From Neoconidiobolus thromboides FSU 785 (taxonomy: Eukaryota > Entomophthoromycota > Entomophthoromycetes > Entomophthorales > Neoconidiobolaceae), in the NCBI GenBank assembly GCA_025603075.1, contig MU626355.1, positions 16,788-80,787 of the forward strand: a stretch of DNA of 64,000 bases, in the 5' to 3' direction. Position numbers and translations under genes: made by a program. The notes below the pieces were generated by a model. That model made no database searches and was not told where the DNA came from. It saw only the letters and a program-made list of their open reading frames with translations. Positions 34,182-45,038 of the stretch are shown in pieces. Within the stretch, counting starts at the first letter, position 1. Every line of letters starts with the position of its first letter.

Positions 34182-35826
34182 TTTCTTTCTTTTTTCTAAT
34201 ATCAAATACTAATATTTTATTATATTGTTTAAAAAAATAGGTTTAATTTCTAAATCTTAGATTATCTGTAAATTCAATCAATAAAAAGTTTAATCAAAAA
34301 TTACTATCGATCCAAAAAAGAATGGGATTCAATCCAGCTTTTGGGATGATTTTCAAAGAGTGGCACTAGTATTCTTAAAACATTCAGAAATTGAAAAGTA
34401 ATATAACTTAATAAACTAATAGCATTTAATATTATTAAAGATAAATCTATTTTTTATATCAATTTTTAATATAATAATAAAAATACTTGAATTTAGCATT
34501 GAAACTTAATAAAAAGATTATGCAGCTGGTCAGAATATACTTATTTCAGTTAAATTATCTTATATCTTAACTTAAACTAATGAATTATTTAAGAAAGTGT
34601 TCATCAAGATTCAAAGTTCAAGTTCTGTTGATAATATAAATAAAGAAATTATTTATTAAAAATAACATATCTATTAAAAAAGTGTTAAGTTTAAACTAAG
34701 ATGTTATATATGATTCATAAATTTAATAGGAAAGAAATTAACAGTAAATTAAAACAAAATAAAGGCATCCAAATGCAACCAGTTCTAAATTCTCTAATGT
34801 TTTATATTCTTAAATTACATCCCTCATTATTACTGTAGAATTGAACTAATTAAAAATAAATGATGTATTAACAAAATCAAAGATTAAAGATATATCAGTT
34901 AAGTTGTTTCAAAAAGGTTATTGCTTACTTTTATGGAATGTTTTTAATTATACAGTAAAATGAGTCTGAAATAAAGGATATAATATTAACCTTCATTTAA
35001 AAGAATTCCAAAAACTTAATAAGTTATAAATATTGGGCAAATAATAAACAATAAGGTTGTTTAAACTCTATTTGTCATTTAAATGATGTACTTGAGTTAT
35101 TCCTAAAAAAAGTATCATTCAATTGATGTTTCATTGGTTTTTAATTCAAACTAGTTCTCAACCTGATCTCATGTTCAAAAAAGACGCTTTTGTTATCCAT
35201 GACAGTATGTCACTCTCAAATATTATACTGTTATTGAGCCTGATTATTCCTTTATATTTTTACTAACCTTGTTAGAACAGCTTGCAATTAAATATTCTTT
35301 GTTGTTTTTAATCTGTAGTCAAAATTTTAAGATAAATTTAAGGATATATAGAAAGTTGTAACCCTTAAATTCATACTAAAAAAAAACAATTACAAATTAG
35401 AAGCAACGACAAGTATTTCAAGTTGCTCTATATTAACTAGTTTACGGTTGAGGTAGAGAACTGGTATAAAAAAATTACTAATAAATTTCTCAGATATAAT
35501 TCAAACTTTGTATTGCTTTTGTCAAAATTGATTACAGTAAAATGCAATAATATGTTAAGATAAAAGTAAGAGTTGGTATATAAAAAATCAGTTGTATTTA
35601 CTTTTTAATTTAATTGACGTTTTTTGGGTTGAGTTTTGATTCTATATAAAAGATTTGTTTTTTGTAGGAGACTGATTTTATACCAGTTCTCTAAAACCTC
35701 AAGCTGGTTTATTCACTAATATCTTGGTTTTAATGAAAAAGAGGATTTTAAAGGAAACTGGCCTGCACATTTGAAATAAAAATTCACACAATAGTTCTAT
35801 TTATGAAAAAAATGTTAGTCAATTTT
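34182..35826. other. Intergenic; upstream flank of receptor, part of a segmental duplication
   Basis: No gene is visible. From about 34840 on, the sequence aligns in order with 38710-39370 upstream of the next receptor (for example the AATATTAACCT block, and CATGACAGTATG against CATGATAGCATG). Compared with that copy, this one carries about 430 extra bases (about 35270-35700), which include a long inverted repeat. Confidence 0.6.
35447..35703. repeat. Element bounded by a long inverted repeat
   Basis: AGAGAACTGGTATAAAA at 35455-35471 is repeated exactly inverted at 35676-35692. The pairing continues outward with TTGAGGT facing ACCTCAA after a 3-base bulge. The 205-base interior is AT-rich and noncoding. 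It lies in the stretch missing from the paralogous flank at 39165, as expected for an inserted nonautonomous element. Confidence 0.6.
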
Positions 35827-35837
35827 TATATAAACAG
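35827..35837 (+). promoter_or_regulatory. TATA box of the receptor gene at 35900
   Basis: TATATAAACAG, 73 bases before the ATG. The position and sequence are conserved at the paralogues 39376 and 44124. Confidence 0.55.
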
Positions 35838-35899
35838 ACTTTTTTAATTTTCTTAACTTTTAACTTTCATAAAATTCAATTTATAAGTTACTTTTTTAA

Positions 35900-36805
35900 A
35901 TGGAGGATTATGACTTTCTCTTTTCAATCAACTATCTTATTATAGCTTTAGCATTTGTAGTTATTTTTTTAAACACATTTTTGATCTATTTCTGCTTTAA
36001 AGTGAGACCATTTTCGAAGGATTTGAAATTAATTGTAGCTGTAGCCTCAGTAGAACTTTGTGCACCATTAGTGACATCCATCGATTATATATATTACTTT
36101 ATATATGACATAAAATTGATTAAAATTAATTTGGGTTGCCAAGTTCTGGGATTTATTATAACAAGTGCCTATTATTATGAGATTCAATTAAACGTATTTT
36201 TGGCTTTGGAAAGATTATGTAAAATATCTGAGATTAAATTATCAAAATACGTATATATGGCAATACATCTAAACGGATTAGGTTTTATTGGATTAGCAAT
36301 TTACAATGTATCACAACATTTAATGATACCATCTGCTACTGAAATAATATGTGTGCATCCCGTAGTAAACTCAACTATTGGGTTTGTCACGTACTATTAT
36401 TTAATATTTAGCTTTCTCTTTGGAATTATGATTATCACTTATTGCTATTATAAATTAGCTAGGAATATAACGAATAGACAAAAGTTTGTAGAAATTGAAA
36501 TTAACTGTAATATAAATCGACCCAAAAGTAATGAAAATCATAAATTTAATATAGTTTTTATCAAATTATATACAATCTTAGCCATTTATACTACTTGTAT
36601 GTTTGGCTCGTTTTCATTCCACTTAATAGACAGTATTCTTCATTTTGTTTATGGTAAAGTAAACGCAACTATTCTTATTATAAATCAACTTGGTGAAATC
36701 TTGTTTCTTGTTGGTATTTTGGCAAATTCAATTTTCTTTTTAATGCTACACACAGGTATTGCAAACGAAGTGAAGAAATTTTGTTCTAATATTAAATGTT
36801 GGTAA
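35900..36805 (+). CDS. Rhodopsin-like seven-transmembrane receptor, array copy 1
   Basis: A 301-residue intact copy of the receptor family, single exon. It keeps the TM3 LGCQVLGF Cys, the LERLCKISEIKLSKYVY cytosolic end of TM3, the QHLMIPSATEIIC loop, the TCMFGSFSFH of TM6 and ILANSIFFLMLH of TM7, and ends in NIKCW. The N-terminus MEDYDFLFSINYLIIA lacks a signal peptide, as usual for such receptors. The third intracellular loop (about 187-220) is the most variable part. First of four receptor copies in the head-to-tail array 35.9-45 kb. Confidence 0.88.
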   Translation: MEDYDFLFSINYLIIALAFVVIFLNTFLIYFCFKVRPFSKDLKLIVAVASVELCAPLVTSIDYIYYFIYDIKLIKINLGCQVLGFIITSAYYYEIQLNVFLALERLCKISEIKLSKYVYMAIHLNGLGFIGLAIYNVSQHLMIPSATEIICVHPVVNSTIGFVTYYYLIFSFLFGIMIITYCYYKLARNITNRQKFVEIEINCNINRPKSNENHKFNIVFIKLYTILAIYTTCMFGSFSFHLIDSILHFVYGKVNATILIINQLGEILFLVGILANSIFFLMLHTGIANEVKKFCSNIKCW

Positions 36806-37369
36806 TTGAATATAAAGTTTTGTAAATTTGATATTTTATTTCAATCAATAAAAAGATCATTTTTCTTCTACTTTTGGGTTGGGTTACATAGATTAAAGTT
36901 TGACTCTATAAAGCTAAACTTCCTTAAGTCTAAAGCAGATGAAGCCAAATTAGTCAAATTTTTATCTCTTCTTTAACTCCTTTCTCTTCTCCGTTAGTTC
37001 CTAACTCACTTACGATTTAGCTCCTTTATCCTTTTTCTTACCTCTGATAATAAACTACTTAGGAGTTTAACTCCTTCAAAAATTTATTTAAAAAAGATGT
37101 TTTTATTTCACTGCTTTACATAGTTTTTAAAGAATATCTTTGGCAATATCAACTTGAGTTATGTATTGGATTACATCATTTAGTTAAGGCTCTACCATTT
37201 TTTCCGTCATAATCATATCTACTTAAGCAATTCTCCTTTCCCAAGATATTATAAAGTACTTTTTTTACTTACTAAATTAATATTCAAACATAAGATAAGT
37301 TTATTTATCATGTTTTGACTTTTTTTTAAAGTCTTGAATCCAATGAAGGACATAGGTTTTATTAAATTA

Positions 37370-37600
37370 AAAAATAAGGAGGAGAAAGCTGGTGGCCATT
37401 TGGGATGTGGATTTCTTTCTTTGGAGTTGCAATTAATTCTTAAGAATGATGGTTGAGTGGCAGTTGACAACGCCATACGCTGTCCCACGAGGAGATTGAG
37501 TGTTAGTAAATCAGTATCCAGGTCTCAATCTGAATGTCCATATTGTGAATGGTAGATAATCTAGAGGACTAAGGATATTTTGAATCATTACTGTTAAAAT
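37370..37600 (+). other. Possible non-LTR retrotransposon relic
   Basis: This patch is visibly richer in G and C than its surroundings. One plus frame reads RCPTRRLSVSKSVSRSQ, then SECPYCEW, then after stops TKDILNHYC. The order C-x2-C ... HxxxC resembles the cysteine/histidine motif found near the end of reverse-transcriptase open frames (CPxCxxxxET..HIL..C). The frame is interrupted by stops, so any element would be dead. The evidence is thin. Confidence 0.25.
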
Positions 37601-37682
37601 TTCTTTGCAGCCTGTTCAAATATTTTTCTTGAGACAAATGTGATAAATTAAAAATATTGGACAAGTAAATTTAGTGCAATTT

Positions 37683-37735
37683 TAATAATAATAGTAATAA
37701 TAATAATAATAATAATAGTAATAATAATAATAATA

Positions 37736-37766
<31 letters not shown>

Positions 37767-37794
37767 TAGTAATAATAATAATAATAATAATAAT
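37683..37794. repeat. Microsatellite (TAA)n interrupted by TAG
   Basis: About 110 bases of TAA units with a TAG unit roughly every 5-9 repeats, noncoding on both strands. Confidence 0.9.
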
Positions 37795-39305
37795 TACTTT
37801 TATTTCTTTATATAATTTTATTAATAACTTTAGAGTAAATAAGTACATTCATTATATCAATCTTTTTTTTAAATCTCGAGCCCAGTTGAGTAAGTGTTTT
37901 ATTAAATAGTTTATAGAAGAAGTTGAAATCAATATATCAACTATTATTAACAAAAATTAGATTAACTATTAATAATTATATAAAGGGTGATAAAAATTAT
38001 AGTTTATTATACTTTTCTTTTAAATTTAAAGGCTGTAGGACTTTGTACTTTATTAGTTTAAGATAAAGAGGTTGAATGAGAGCCACTAAGGAAGTGTGTA
38101 GTCAAAACATGGGAGTAATTCACAGAAACAAGTGAACGAGTCCAAATTTATTAAATTTTTATTTGTTACAGTTAAATTACAAAAATAATTTAATTTAAAT
38201 TAGTTATTATTTGAAAAAGATATTGATTGAGGCTCAAAAATTGAGTTCTTTTGACAACACTAATAAGGAAATTTTTCATTAAAGACGATAGTTATTAATG
38301 TGTTATTAAGTTACAACTCACTCCGCTAAAAAATCCCATCAATTATCAAACAATTTTTTTAATATTATATATGAAATAGCTTTTTTTTTGGTTTTTATTC
38401 TGTATAAAATTAAGCAAAATCATTAATAAGATATTGAAACAAAAAACTTTTTTTATGCAAAATTTTGAAGTCAAAAGGCTCTCAAGTGTTTTATTGTTGA
38501 AAGAAGGTTGAAATATAATTAGTAATTAAAGTTACTGGGGAAGCAATAGATAAATGTAAGAATAAGAATTAAGGGAAAGGTAAACTATTTCCACTTCTTT
38601 ACATTGAAAACAATTACAATGTCAGGTGGGTTACCTGATACATAGCTGAAACATTTTAATATCTATGTTCTCTAATATTTTTTAATTCTTAAATCACATC
38701 CCTTATTATTAGTGTATAATCAAATTAAAAATAAATTGGGTGTTAACTAAATAAAATATAAAAATCAATTTATAGTCATCAAACTTGTTTAAAAGGTTCA
38801 TTATTCAATTTATGGAGTATTTTCAAGTATGTAGTAAGGTGAGTTTACAACATTGAATATAATATTAACCTCTATTTAAAAAACTTAAAAAAACTTTAAC
38901 AAGCTACAAGTGTTAGGTAAATAATTAACAAGATTGTTTAAATTTCTCATTTGTCATTTAAGTGGCGCATTTGAAAGCTATTCCTAAAAATTATCATTTA
39001 ATTAATGTTTTATTGGCTTTTTATTCAAACAAATTCTCAAGTTTGATCTCATATTTAACAAAAAATGCCTTTGTTATGCATGATAGCATGACACCTTTAA
39101 ATATTATACTTTTATTCTTTATGTTATTATCAAATTTGACTATTCCTTTCTATTTTTACTAAACTTACTATATTAAGTGGTTTACCCACCAATATTTGGA
39201 AATTTGAATGGAAAAAGTGATTCTAATAGAAATTGGTGTGCGCTTTTTATCAAACTTTAGACAATAGTTCTATTTATAAAGCGAAGCTTAATTATAGTTA
39301 ATTTT

Positions 39306-39316
39306 TATATAAATAG
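39306..39316 (+). promoter_or_regulatory. TATA box of the receptor gene at 39376
   Basis: TATATAAATAG, 70 bases before the ATG and in line with the boxes of the neighbouring receptor genes. Confidence 0.55.
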
Positions 39317-39375
39317 GCTTATATAACTTTTTACTTTAAACTTTTCTAAAATTAAATTTTAGCTTAATTTTTTAA

Positions 39376-40287
39376 ATGGAGGATTATGACTCTCTTTTTT
39401 CAATCAACTACTTCATCATAGCTTTGGCATTCGTAGCTGTATTCTTAAATACATTTCTAATCTTTTTCTGTTTTAAAGTAAGACCGTTAGGAGCAGATTT
39501 GAAATTGATTATAGCGGTAGCCTCAGTAGAACTTTGTGCACCATTAGTAACATCTATTGATTATTTATACTACTTTATACACGGTATTAAACTTATCAAA
39601 ACTGAAATGGGTTGTCAAGTGCTTGGATTTATTATAACAGGAGCTTATTATTATGAGGTTCAAATTAATGTATTTTTAGCTTTAGAAAGGTTGTGTAAAA
39701 TATCCGAAATGAAATTATCAAAATATGTATACATAATAATTCATACAAATGGATTAATTTATGTTGGATTAGCTATATATTGTGTATCACAACATTTAAT
39801 GATACCATCTGCTACTGAATTGATATGTATGTATCCTGTAGTAAACTCAACTATTGGATTGATCACCTATTACTATTTAATATTTAGTTTTCTCTTTGGA
39901 ATTATGATTATCACTTATTGCTATTATAAATTAGCTAGGAATATAACTAAGATGAAAGAATTCGTACAACTTGAAATGAACTCTAACTCTAATATAAATA
40001 GGCCTAAAAGTGATAGAAAGTCCAGATATAATATAGTATTTATCAAGCTATATACAATTTTAGCCATTTATACTACTTGTATGTTTGGCTCCTTTTTATT
40101 TCATTTACTAGATAGTATCCTTCATTTTGTTTATGGAAAAGTAAACGCAACTATCCTTATTATGAATCAACTTGCTGAAATTTTATTCCTTGTTGGTATT
40201 CTGGCAAACTCAAGTTTCTTCCTAATGTTACATACGGGTATTGCGAACGAAGTTAAAAAGTTTTATACTAAAGTCAGATGCTGGTAG
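39376..40287 (+). CDS. Rhodopsin-like seven-transmembrane receptor, array copy 2
   Basis: A 303-residue intact copy. It is closest to the copy at 35900 (near-identical start MEDYDxLFSINYxIIALAFV and TM6 to TM7) and to 19410 in the third loop (TKMKEFVQLEMNSNSNINRP). TM3 ends LALERLCKISEMKLSKYVY; the disulfide Cys pair is present (MGCQVLGF and ELICMYP); the tail is KVRCW. Chimeric resemblance to two different paralogues suggests past exchange between copies. The ligand and coupled G protein are unknown. Confidence 0.88.
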   Translation: MEDYDSLFSINYFIIALAFVAVFLNTFLIFFCFKVRPLGADLKLIIAVASVELCAPLVTSIDYLYYFIHGIKLIKTEMGCQVLGFIITGAYYYEVQINVFLALERLCKISEMKLSKYVYIIIHTNGLIYVGLAIYCVSQHLMIPSATELICMYPVVNSTIGLITYYYLIFSFLFGIMIITYCYYKLARNITKMKEFVQLEMNSNSNINRPKSDRKSRYNIVFIKLYTILAIYTTCMFGSFLFHLLDSILHFVYGKVNATILIMNQLAEILFLVGILANSSFFLMLHTGIANEVKKFYTKVRCW

Positions 40288-41461
40288 CTTAGTGAATAGT
40301 CCATATGAATTTGCTGTTTTATCTCAATTAATAAAAAAAAGTCCTTTTGTTTCACTATTTTTTATTGTTTTAACAGCAATCTTTAACATCAACTTAGACT
40401 ACATAGCTAATTACATCACTTAGCCAAGAACCTATTGTTTTTTCCACCTCACTCCACTTATTATAAAACTATTCTTCTTTCCCAAGATGTTATAAAGTAC
40501 CTTTTTATTTATACTACTAAATTAATATTCAACTATAAGGAAAGTCTATTCTTTATACTTTCTGTTTATAATGCTTTTTAATATTTTATTACTTATATGA
40601 TGTTTTTTAATAATAGATTGTTATTAATCTGTGGGAATAATTGAAATTTTATAAATAGGTAATCATGATGTAATAAACTAAAAGGAAAAACAATAATGAA
40701 CTTAATACTAAAAGTACGAATTTTAAAGGAGAGATACAATGAATTATTAAAACTTATATAAGTATTATAGAAGTTCCACGAACATAGAAAAAACATCATT
40801 CTACAATATGGTACTCTCATGGTTTAATAGCTATACTTGACAAAAGCAACTGATATCTTATTTAAATTAAACAATATTTATAATATTTTTGGTAGCGTCT
40901 TCAAAGCTTCAACTATCTAACATTTTTGGTAAAAATAATTGTAATCTCATTTTTTTATTACTTTTTTTATAAAGATAATTAAACTTTTGTATAAATGCTA
41001 TAACATAATAAATTGGTTCCCTTTTTCAAATAAGAACACTAAATTACATTAAGCTAAATTTAAATTCCAAATAAAGTAATAAATCTCATTTTTATGAGCT
41101 ATGAAATTTAGTAAGCTTTAAAAATGATAAAAATAATAGCTTTATTTTAAAATATATGGCCATTTGTTATACTAAACTTTGTAATGCTAATACTCTATTT
41201 TTAATAATAATAACCAATTTGTATATTAAACTAATAACTTTAATGGAGTATATCAAGTAGATTTTAGTAAATAATATTAAATAAAACCAAAATCAATAGA
41301 ACTATTAGTATTAGACCTTAATATTTTATTCCCCATATTTGTTAGAGGAACACATAAAGAACAAGATATACAGGCTTTTGTATCATTACTATAATAAGTA
41401 CTAGTATTAGTCTTTCAGATACAAATAAGAGTTGCCTTCTATCTTTTAAAATTATATTAAG
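40288..41461. other. Intergenic
   Basis: The first about 270 bases belong to duplication copy 2. The rest is AT-rich with no gene. No clear TATATAAA box precedes the frameshifted receptor at 41462, unlike its neighbours. Confidence 0.5.
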
Positions 41462-42366
41462 ATGAGTCAATCTGGATTCTTTGCATTTCTAAGTATTGCT
41501 ACTATAGCCTTAATTGCCATTACTATACTACTAAATGCTTTTTTGATTTATTTGTCTTCACGCATTAAGCCATTAACAAAAGATTTAAAATTGATCATTG
41601 CTATAGCATCTGTAGAGTACCTTGTGCCAATAGTAGTAACAATAAATATGATTTATTCTGCTGTAAAGAAGGAAAGCTTACTAGATATTGGGTTGGGTTG
41701 CCAAATCCTTGGTTTTTTACTACAGCAGCTTATTACTATGAGATCCAATTAAGTGTGTCTTTAGCCATAGAAAGGATATGTAAAGTCTTAGATATTAAAT
41801 TATCAAAATATATACGTCCAGTAGTACATATAAATGGATTAATTTATACAGTCTTAATGATTTTATGTGGATCGCAACATTTAATGGAGGCATCTAGTTC
41901 TAAATTAATATGTATATATCCAGTAGTTTATTCAATCATTGGATCAATTGCATATTATTATTTGCTTTCTACTTTTACTATTGGGATTTCTGTGATATCT
42001 TATTGTTATTATAGATTAGCTAAGGATATTACTGATATGAAAAATTTCGTTGAAATTAAAATATCTCCAAATCCATCCAAACTTAAAGATGACAAGCTCT
42101 CTTCTTACAAGCTAATCTCTATTAAATTATACACTATTTTGATTATATACTCTACTTGTATGTTTGGATCTATTTTGCTTTATTTTTTTGCTGGAATTTT
42201 TCAGTACGTCTATGGAGAAGTGAATGTGACTATCCTTGTTATGAACCAGCTCGCAGAAACTTTGTTTCTTATTGGTATTTTAGCAAACTCAGGTTTACTT
42301 CTGGTATTACATAGAGGTATTGCAAATGAAGCAAAGAAAGTTTATACTTATATTAAATGTTGGTAG
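41462..42366 (+). pseudogene. Rhodopsin-like receptor, array copy 3, with one-base frameshift
   Basis: The first 85 or so residues (MSQSGFFAFLS ... GLGCQILGF) are in one frame. From TTAYYYEIQLS onward to the end (YIKCW) the homology continues in another. The break falls in or beside a run of six T at 41713-41718, where every paralogue has one more base. An intron is excluded because the missing part is a single base and no donor fits. Everything else is intact: IERICKVLDIKLSKY at the TM3 end, QHLMEASSSKLIC, TCMFGSI and ILANSGLLLVLH. So it is either a very young pseudogene or a homopolymer sequencing error. This is the most divergent member of the array and lacks the MEDYD start. Confidence 0.85.
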
Positions 42367-44050
42367 CCAATATAAAGATATTCAATTTTTATTACTATGA
42401 TAAAAACATAATTTTCCTTTTAATATTCAATATTTAATTAAACCTAATCACATCTGTTGAAAATAATCCTAACTTTACTTTGGAGCTTTTACTTGAGACA
42501 TTTTGATTTTTTCATACCCTATACTCACAACAATACAATTGTTTTTACTAGATATAAATGTTAGGCTTAGAGTACTGAATGTTTCAATATATATAATTAG
42601 ATCATGATTTCTAATCAATTATATATCAATTGGGTCAGTTTTTTAAAATTCAATACCCAAAGGATTAACTCAATTTAAACCATGTAAGCATTTTCATTCA
42701 TAGTACTCAAGAGGTTAAAAAAAGTAGTTATTGGCTTATGAAAATGTACAAAACAGGGGAGTAGTCTACGAAAACAAGCTGGGAACTTACCCAAACTATT
42801 ATCATATTTTGTGAACTTGTGAAAATCGTAATCTGGACTATTTACTTATTTAGTAATGTGTAACATATCTTTATTTATACACTTATTATTATTACCTGAA
42901 AAACTAGAGTTATTGTAGGATAATTTATACAATTGCTGAAGTTCTATTGCAATCTAATTAACTGTTCATTTAGAATAAATTTTTGCTAAAATCTAAAGAT
43001 TAGACAATAAAAATAGATAAATGAATAACCAATTCTATAAATATTGTCGCAAGTTAGGTCACAATAAAGTTGCAATAATTGTATTTAAGTAGATAAGAAT
43101 TTAATTTAATTTTTTTTAGTTTGATTCAGACTTAATTTTACAAAAATCATACTAAGATTTTTTATTTTGTTTTGTTATTTTGTATTTCCTTTATATAACA
43201 TGAAACTTAAATTTTACTAAAAATGGAAATAAAAGAACAATTAATAGATAAGGTTATTTAACATTAAAGGTTAGTTATTTTTATAGTATTTAGATCAATT
43301 TGCCAATCCGAATAATTAACACTGAAAGAAATTGAGTCTTGGATTTAAGTCGTTCTATATTGCTATTAAGTTTTTCATAAAATACTGTACCTCCATTTAT
43401 CAAGAAAAAGCAATGAAGCTACTGATTATAATTTTAATTTTTGTAAGTTTTAAAGAAACAATTTGTGATAAAATGAAAAATGATGATAAATAAAGTAAAA
43501 ATATCTTATTATTGTGATCTTTGACTTTTACCATTCAATATTTCTCTTAAAAAGTCAAGAAACTTTCAGAACAACTCCATATAGCTTACATTGGAGGACG
43601 GAGCTGTCAACCACTATTTAATTAAAATAATCTAAAATAAGGTCAATTATAAAATTCAATAAAATCTTTATTTATAGCAATATTGCCTAATACTTCCTAT
43701 TGCTTAAGTACCACTTGTTTTTGACTTTTTCCAGAATTGTTCCTTGCTTTACATTTTATTGGCTTCTATTTTGAAACAGTTCTTTACATTGCCAATTTTT
43801 ATTTGAAACTGAAATCATTATTGTAGATGATAGCATGAAGCCTTAAAGTATTGTAGCTTTATTCTGTATATTACTATCAAATTTTAATAAAGGATCTGTT
43901 GTCTAACATATTTGCTACATAACTAGCTTGTTTACGTAAAAAGACCTTTAAAATTTAATCAAAAATAGAATATTATAGGAAATTCAGGTGCATTGATATT
44001 TAAAAAACAAGAATTTTTCTTCTTTTAAACTTTAAGCTATAGTTGATTAT
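42367..44050. other. Intergenic with old receptor-flank similarity
   Basis: About 1.7 kb, no gene. The block at 42635-42690 recurs at 50405-50464, and 43700-43900 is a diverged version of the flank that precedes the receptors at 35900 and 39376. Confidence 0.5.
42635..42690 (+). repeat. Short dispersed repeat, copy A
   Basis: About 56 bases including TTTTTTAAAATTCAATAC and AAACCATGTAAGCA, matched with roughly ten differences by 50405-50464. Confidence 0.5.
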
Positions 44051-44061
44051 TATATAAATAG
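44051..44061 (+). promoter_or_regulatory. TATA box of the receptor gene at 44124
   Basis: TATATAAATAG, 73 bases before the ATG. Confidence 0.55.
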
Positions 44062-44123
44062 ATTAATTTAATTTTTTTTACAATTTTTTTTAGAACTATT
44101 AGTTTTTACAACCTGTTTATTAA

Positions 44124-45038
44124 ATGGAAGATTATGATTCTCTTTTTTCAATCAATTACCTTATCATAGGTCTAGCCTTCTTAGCAGTAATTCTAAACAG
44201 CTTTCTAATTTATATCTGTTTACATGTTAAGCCATTAACAAAAGATTTAAAATTAATAATAGCAGTAGCCATGGTAGAATTTTGTGCCCCATTAGTGATA
44301 TCCTTAGATTATTTATATTACTTTATAGAAGGTATAAAACTTATTGATACTAAGATAGGCTGCCAAGTACTCGGATTCATTATAACAATTGCCTATTATT
44401 ATGAAATTCAAATAAATGTATTTTTAGCTTTAGAAAGGTTGTGTAAAATCTCGGAAATTGAGTTACCAAAGTATGTATATTTGATAATTCATCTAAATGG
44501 ATTAAGCTTTATTGGGTTAGGAATCTACTGTGTATCACAGCATTTAATGGTACCGTCAGCCACACAACTAGTATGTATGTATCCAGTACTAAATTCAATT
44601 GTTGGAGCAGTTACTTATTTTTATTTAATTTTTAGCTTTTTCTTTGGGATTATAATAATCTCATATTGCTATTATAAATTAGCTAGAAATATAACAAATA
44701 TGAAAAAATTTGTAGAAATTGAAATGAATTGTAATTCAAACCGAGTTAAAAGTAGTAGAAATACCAAATATAATGTAGTTTTTATTAAGTTATATACGAT
44801 TTTAGCTATCTATACTACTTGTATGTTCGGTTCCTTTTTATTTCATTTGTTAGATGGTGTATTTCATTATGTCTTTGGTAAAGTAAATGGCACTATTCTT
44901 ATTATGAATCAACTTGCTGAGATACTATTTCTTATTGGTATATTAGCAAACTCAAGTTTCTTTCTAATATTGCATACTGGTATTGCAAAAGAAGTGAAGA
45001 AGTTTTATATTAGTATTATGATGTTTTTTCATAAATAA
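44124..45038 (+). CDS. Rhodopsin-like seven-transmembrane receptor, array copy 4
   Basis: A 304-residue intact copy with MEDYDSLFSINYLIIGLAF at the start, IGCQVLGF, LERLCKISEIELPKYVY, QHLMVPSATQLVC, TCMFGSFLFH and ILANSSFFLILH. The C-terminus differs from the rest: where other copies end in K-C-W, this one reads ISIMMFFHK. The nucleotide sequence there diverges abruptly after TATATTAGTATTA, so the tail was replaced by a small indel or substitution cluster. Loss of the terminal Cys, which might be lipid-modified, could alter behaviour. A MITE lies 90 bases downstream. Confidence 0.88.
   Translation: MEDYDSLFSINYLIIGLAFLAVILNSFLIYICLHVKPLTKDLKLIIAVAMVEFCAPLVISLDYLYYFIEGIKLIDTKIGCQVLGFIITIAYYYEIQINVFLALERLCKISEIELPKYVYLIIHLNGLSFIGLGIYCVSQHLMVPSATQLVCMYPVLNSIVGAVTYFYLIFSFFFGIIIISYCYYKLARNITNMKKFVEIEMNCNSNRVKSSRNTKYNVVFIKLYTILAIYTTCMFGSFLFHLLDGVFHYVFGKVNGTILIMNQLAEILFLIGILANSSFFLILHTGIAKEVKKFYISIMMFFHK

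Larger units (their letters stand above)
34840..37330 (+). repeat. Receptor duplication unit, copy 1
   Basis: Receptor gene plus about 1 kb of upstream and 0.5 kb of downstream flank, matched in the same order by the unit at 38710-40560. The shared downstream block around 37230-37290 (TTTCCCAAGATATTATAAAG) matches 40480-40530. Two insertions distinguish this copy: about 35270-35700 and about 36850-37080. Confidence 0.65.
36806..39305. other. Intergenic with receptor-flank duplication, higher-GC patch and microsatellite
   Basis: Contains the end of duplication copy 1, a Ct-rich patch at about 36950-37080 with the palindrome AGGAGTTTAACTCCT, a less AT-rich patch at 37370-37600 that may be a retroelement relic, a TAA/TAG microsatellite at 37683-37794 and the upstream flank of copy 2 from about 38710. 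I see no gene. Confidence 0.55.
38710..40560 (+). repeat. Receptor duplication unit, copy 2
   Basis: Matches copy 1 (34840-37330) through upstream flank, coding region and about 300 bases downstream. A diverged version of the upstream part also precedes the fourth receptor (about 43700-43900, with GATGATAGCATGAAGCC). Confidence 0.65.

Noticed and set aside
37648-37848. Frame rich in Ile/Thr
   Set aside because: It is a translation of the TAA/TAG microsatellite.
38109-38144. Weak similarity to 42757-42796
   Set aside because: Only scattered matches over about 40 bases; too weak to call a repeat without an alignment score.
38962-39162. 66-codon frame upstream of a receptor gene
   Set aside because: It starts with GTG, and the duplicated flanks at 35080 and 43730 carry stops in the same alignment, so it is not under coding constraint.
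41700-41760. An intron explaining the frameshift of the receptor at 41462
   Set aside because: A GT...AG pair here would be about 30 bases or less and would delete the conserved GCQILGF segment; a single missing base explains it better.
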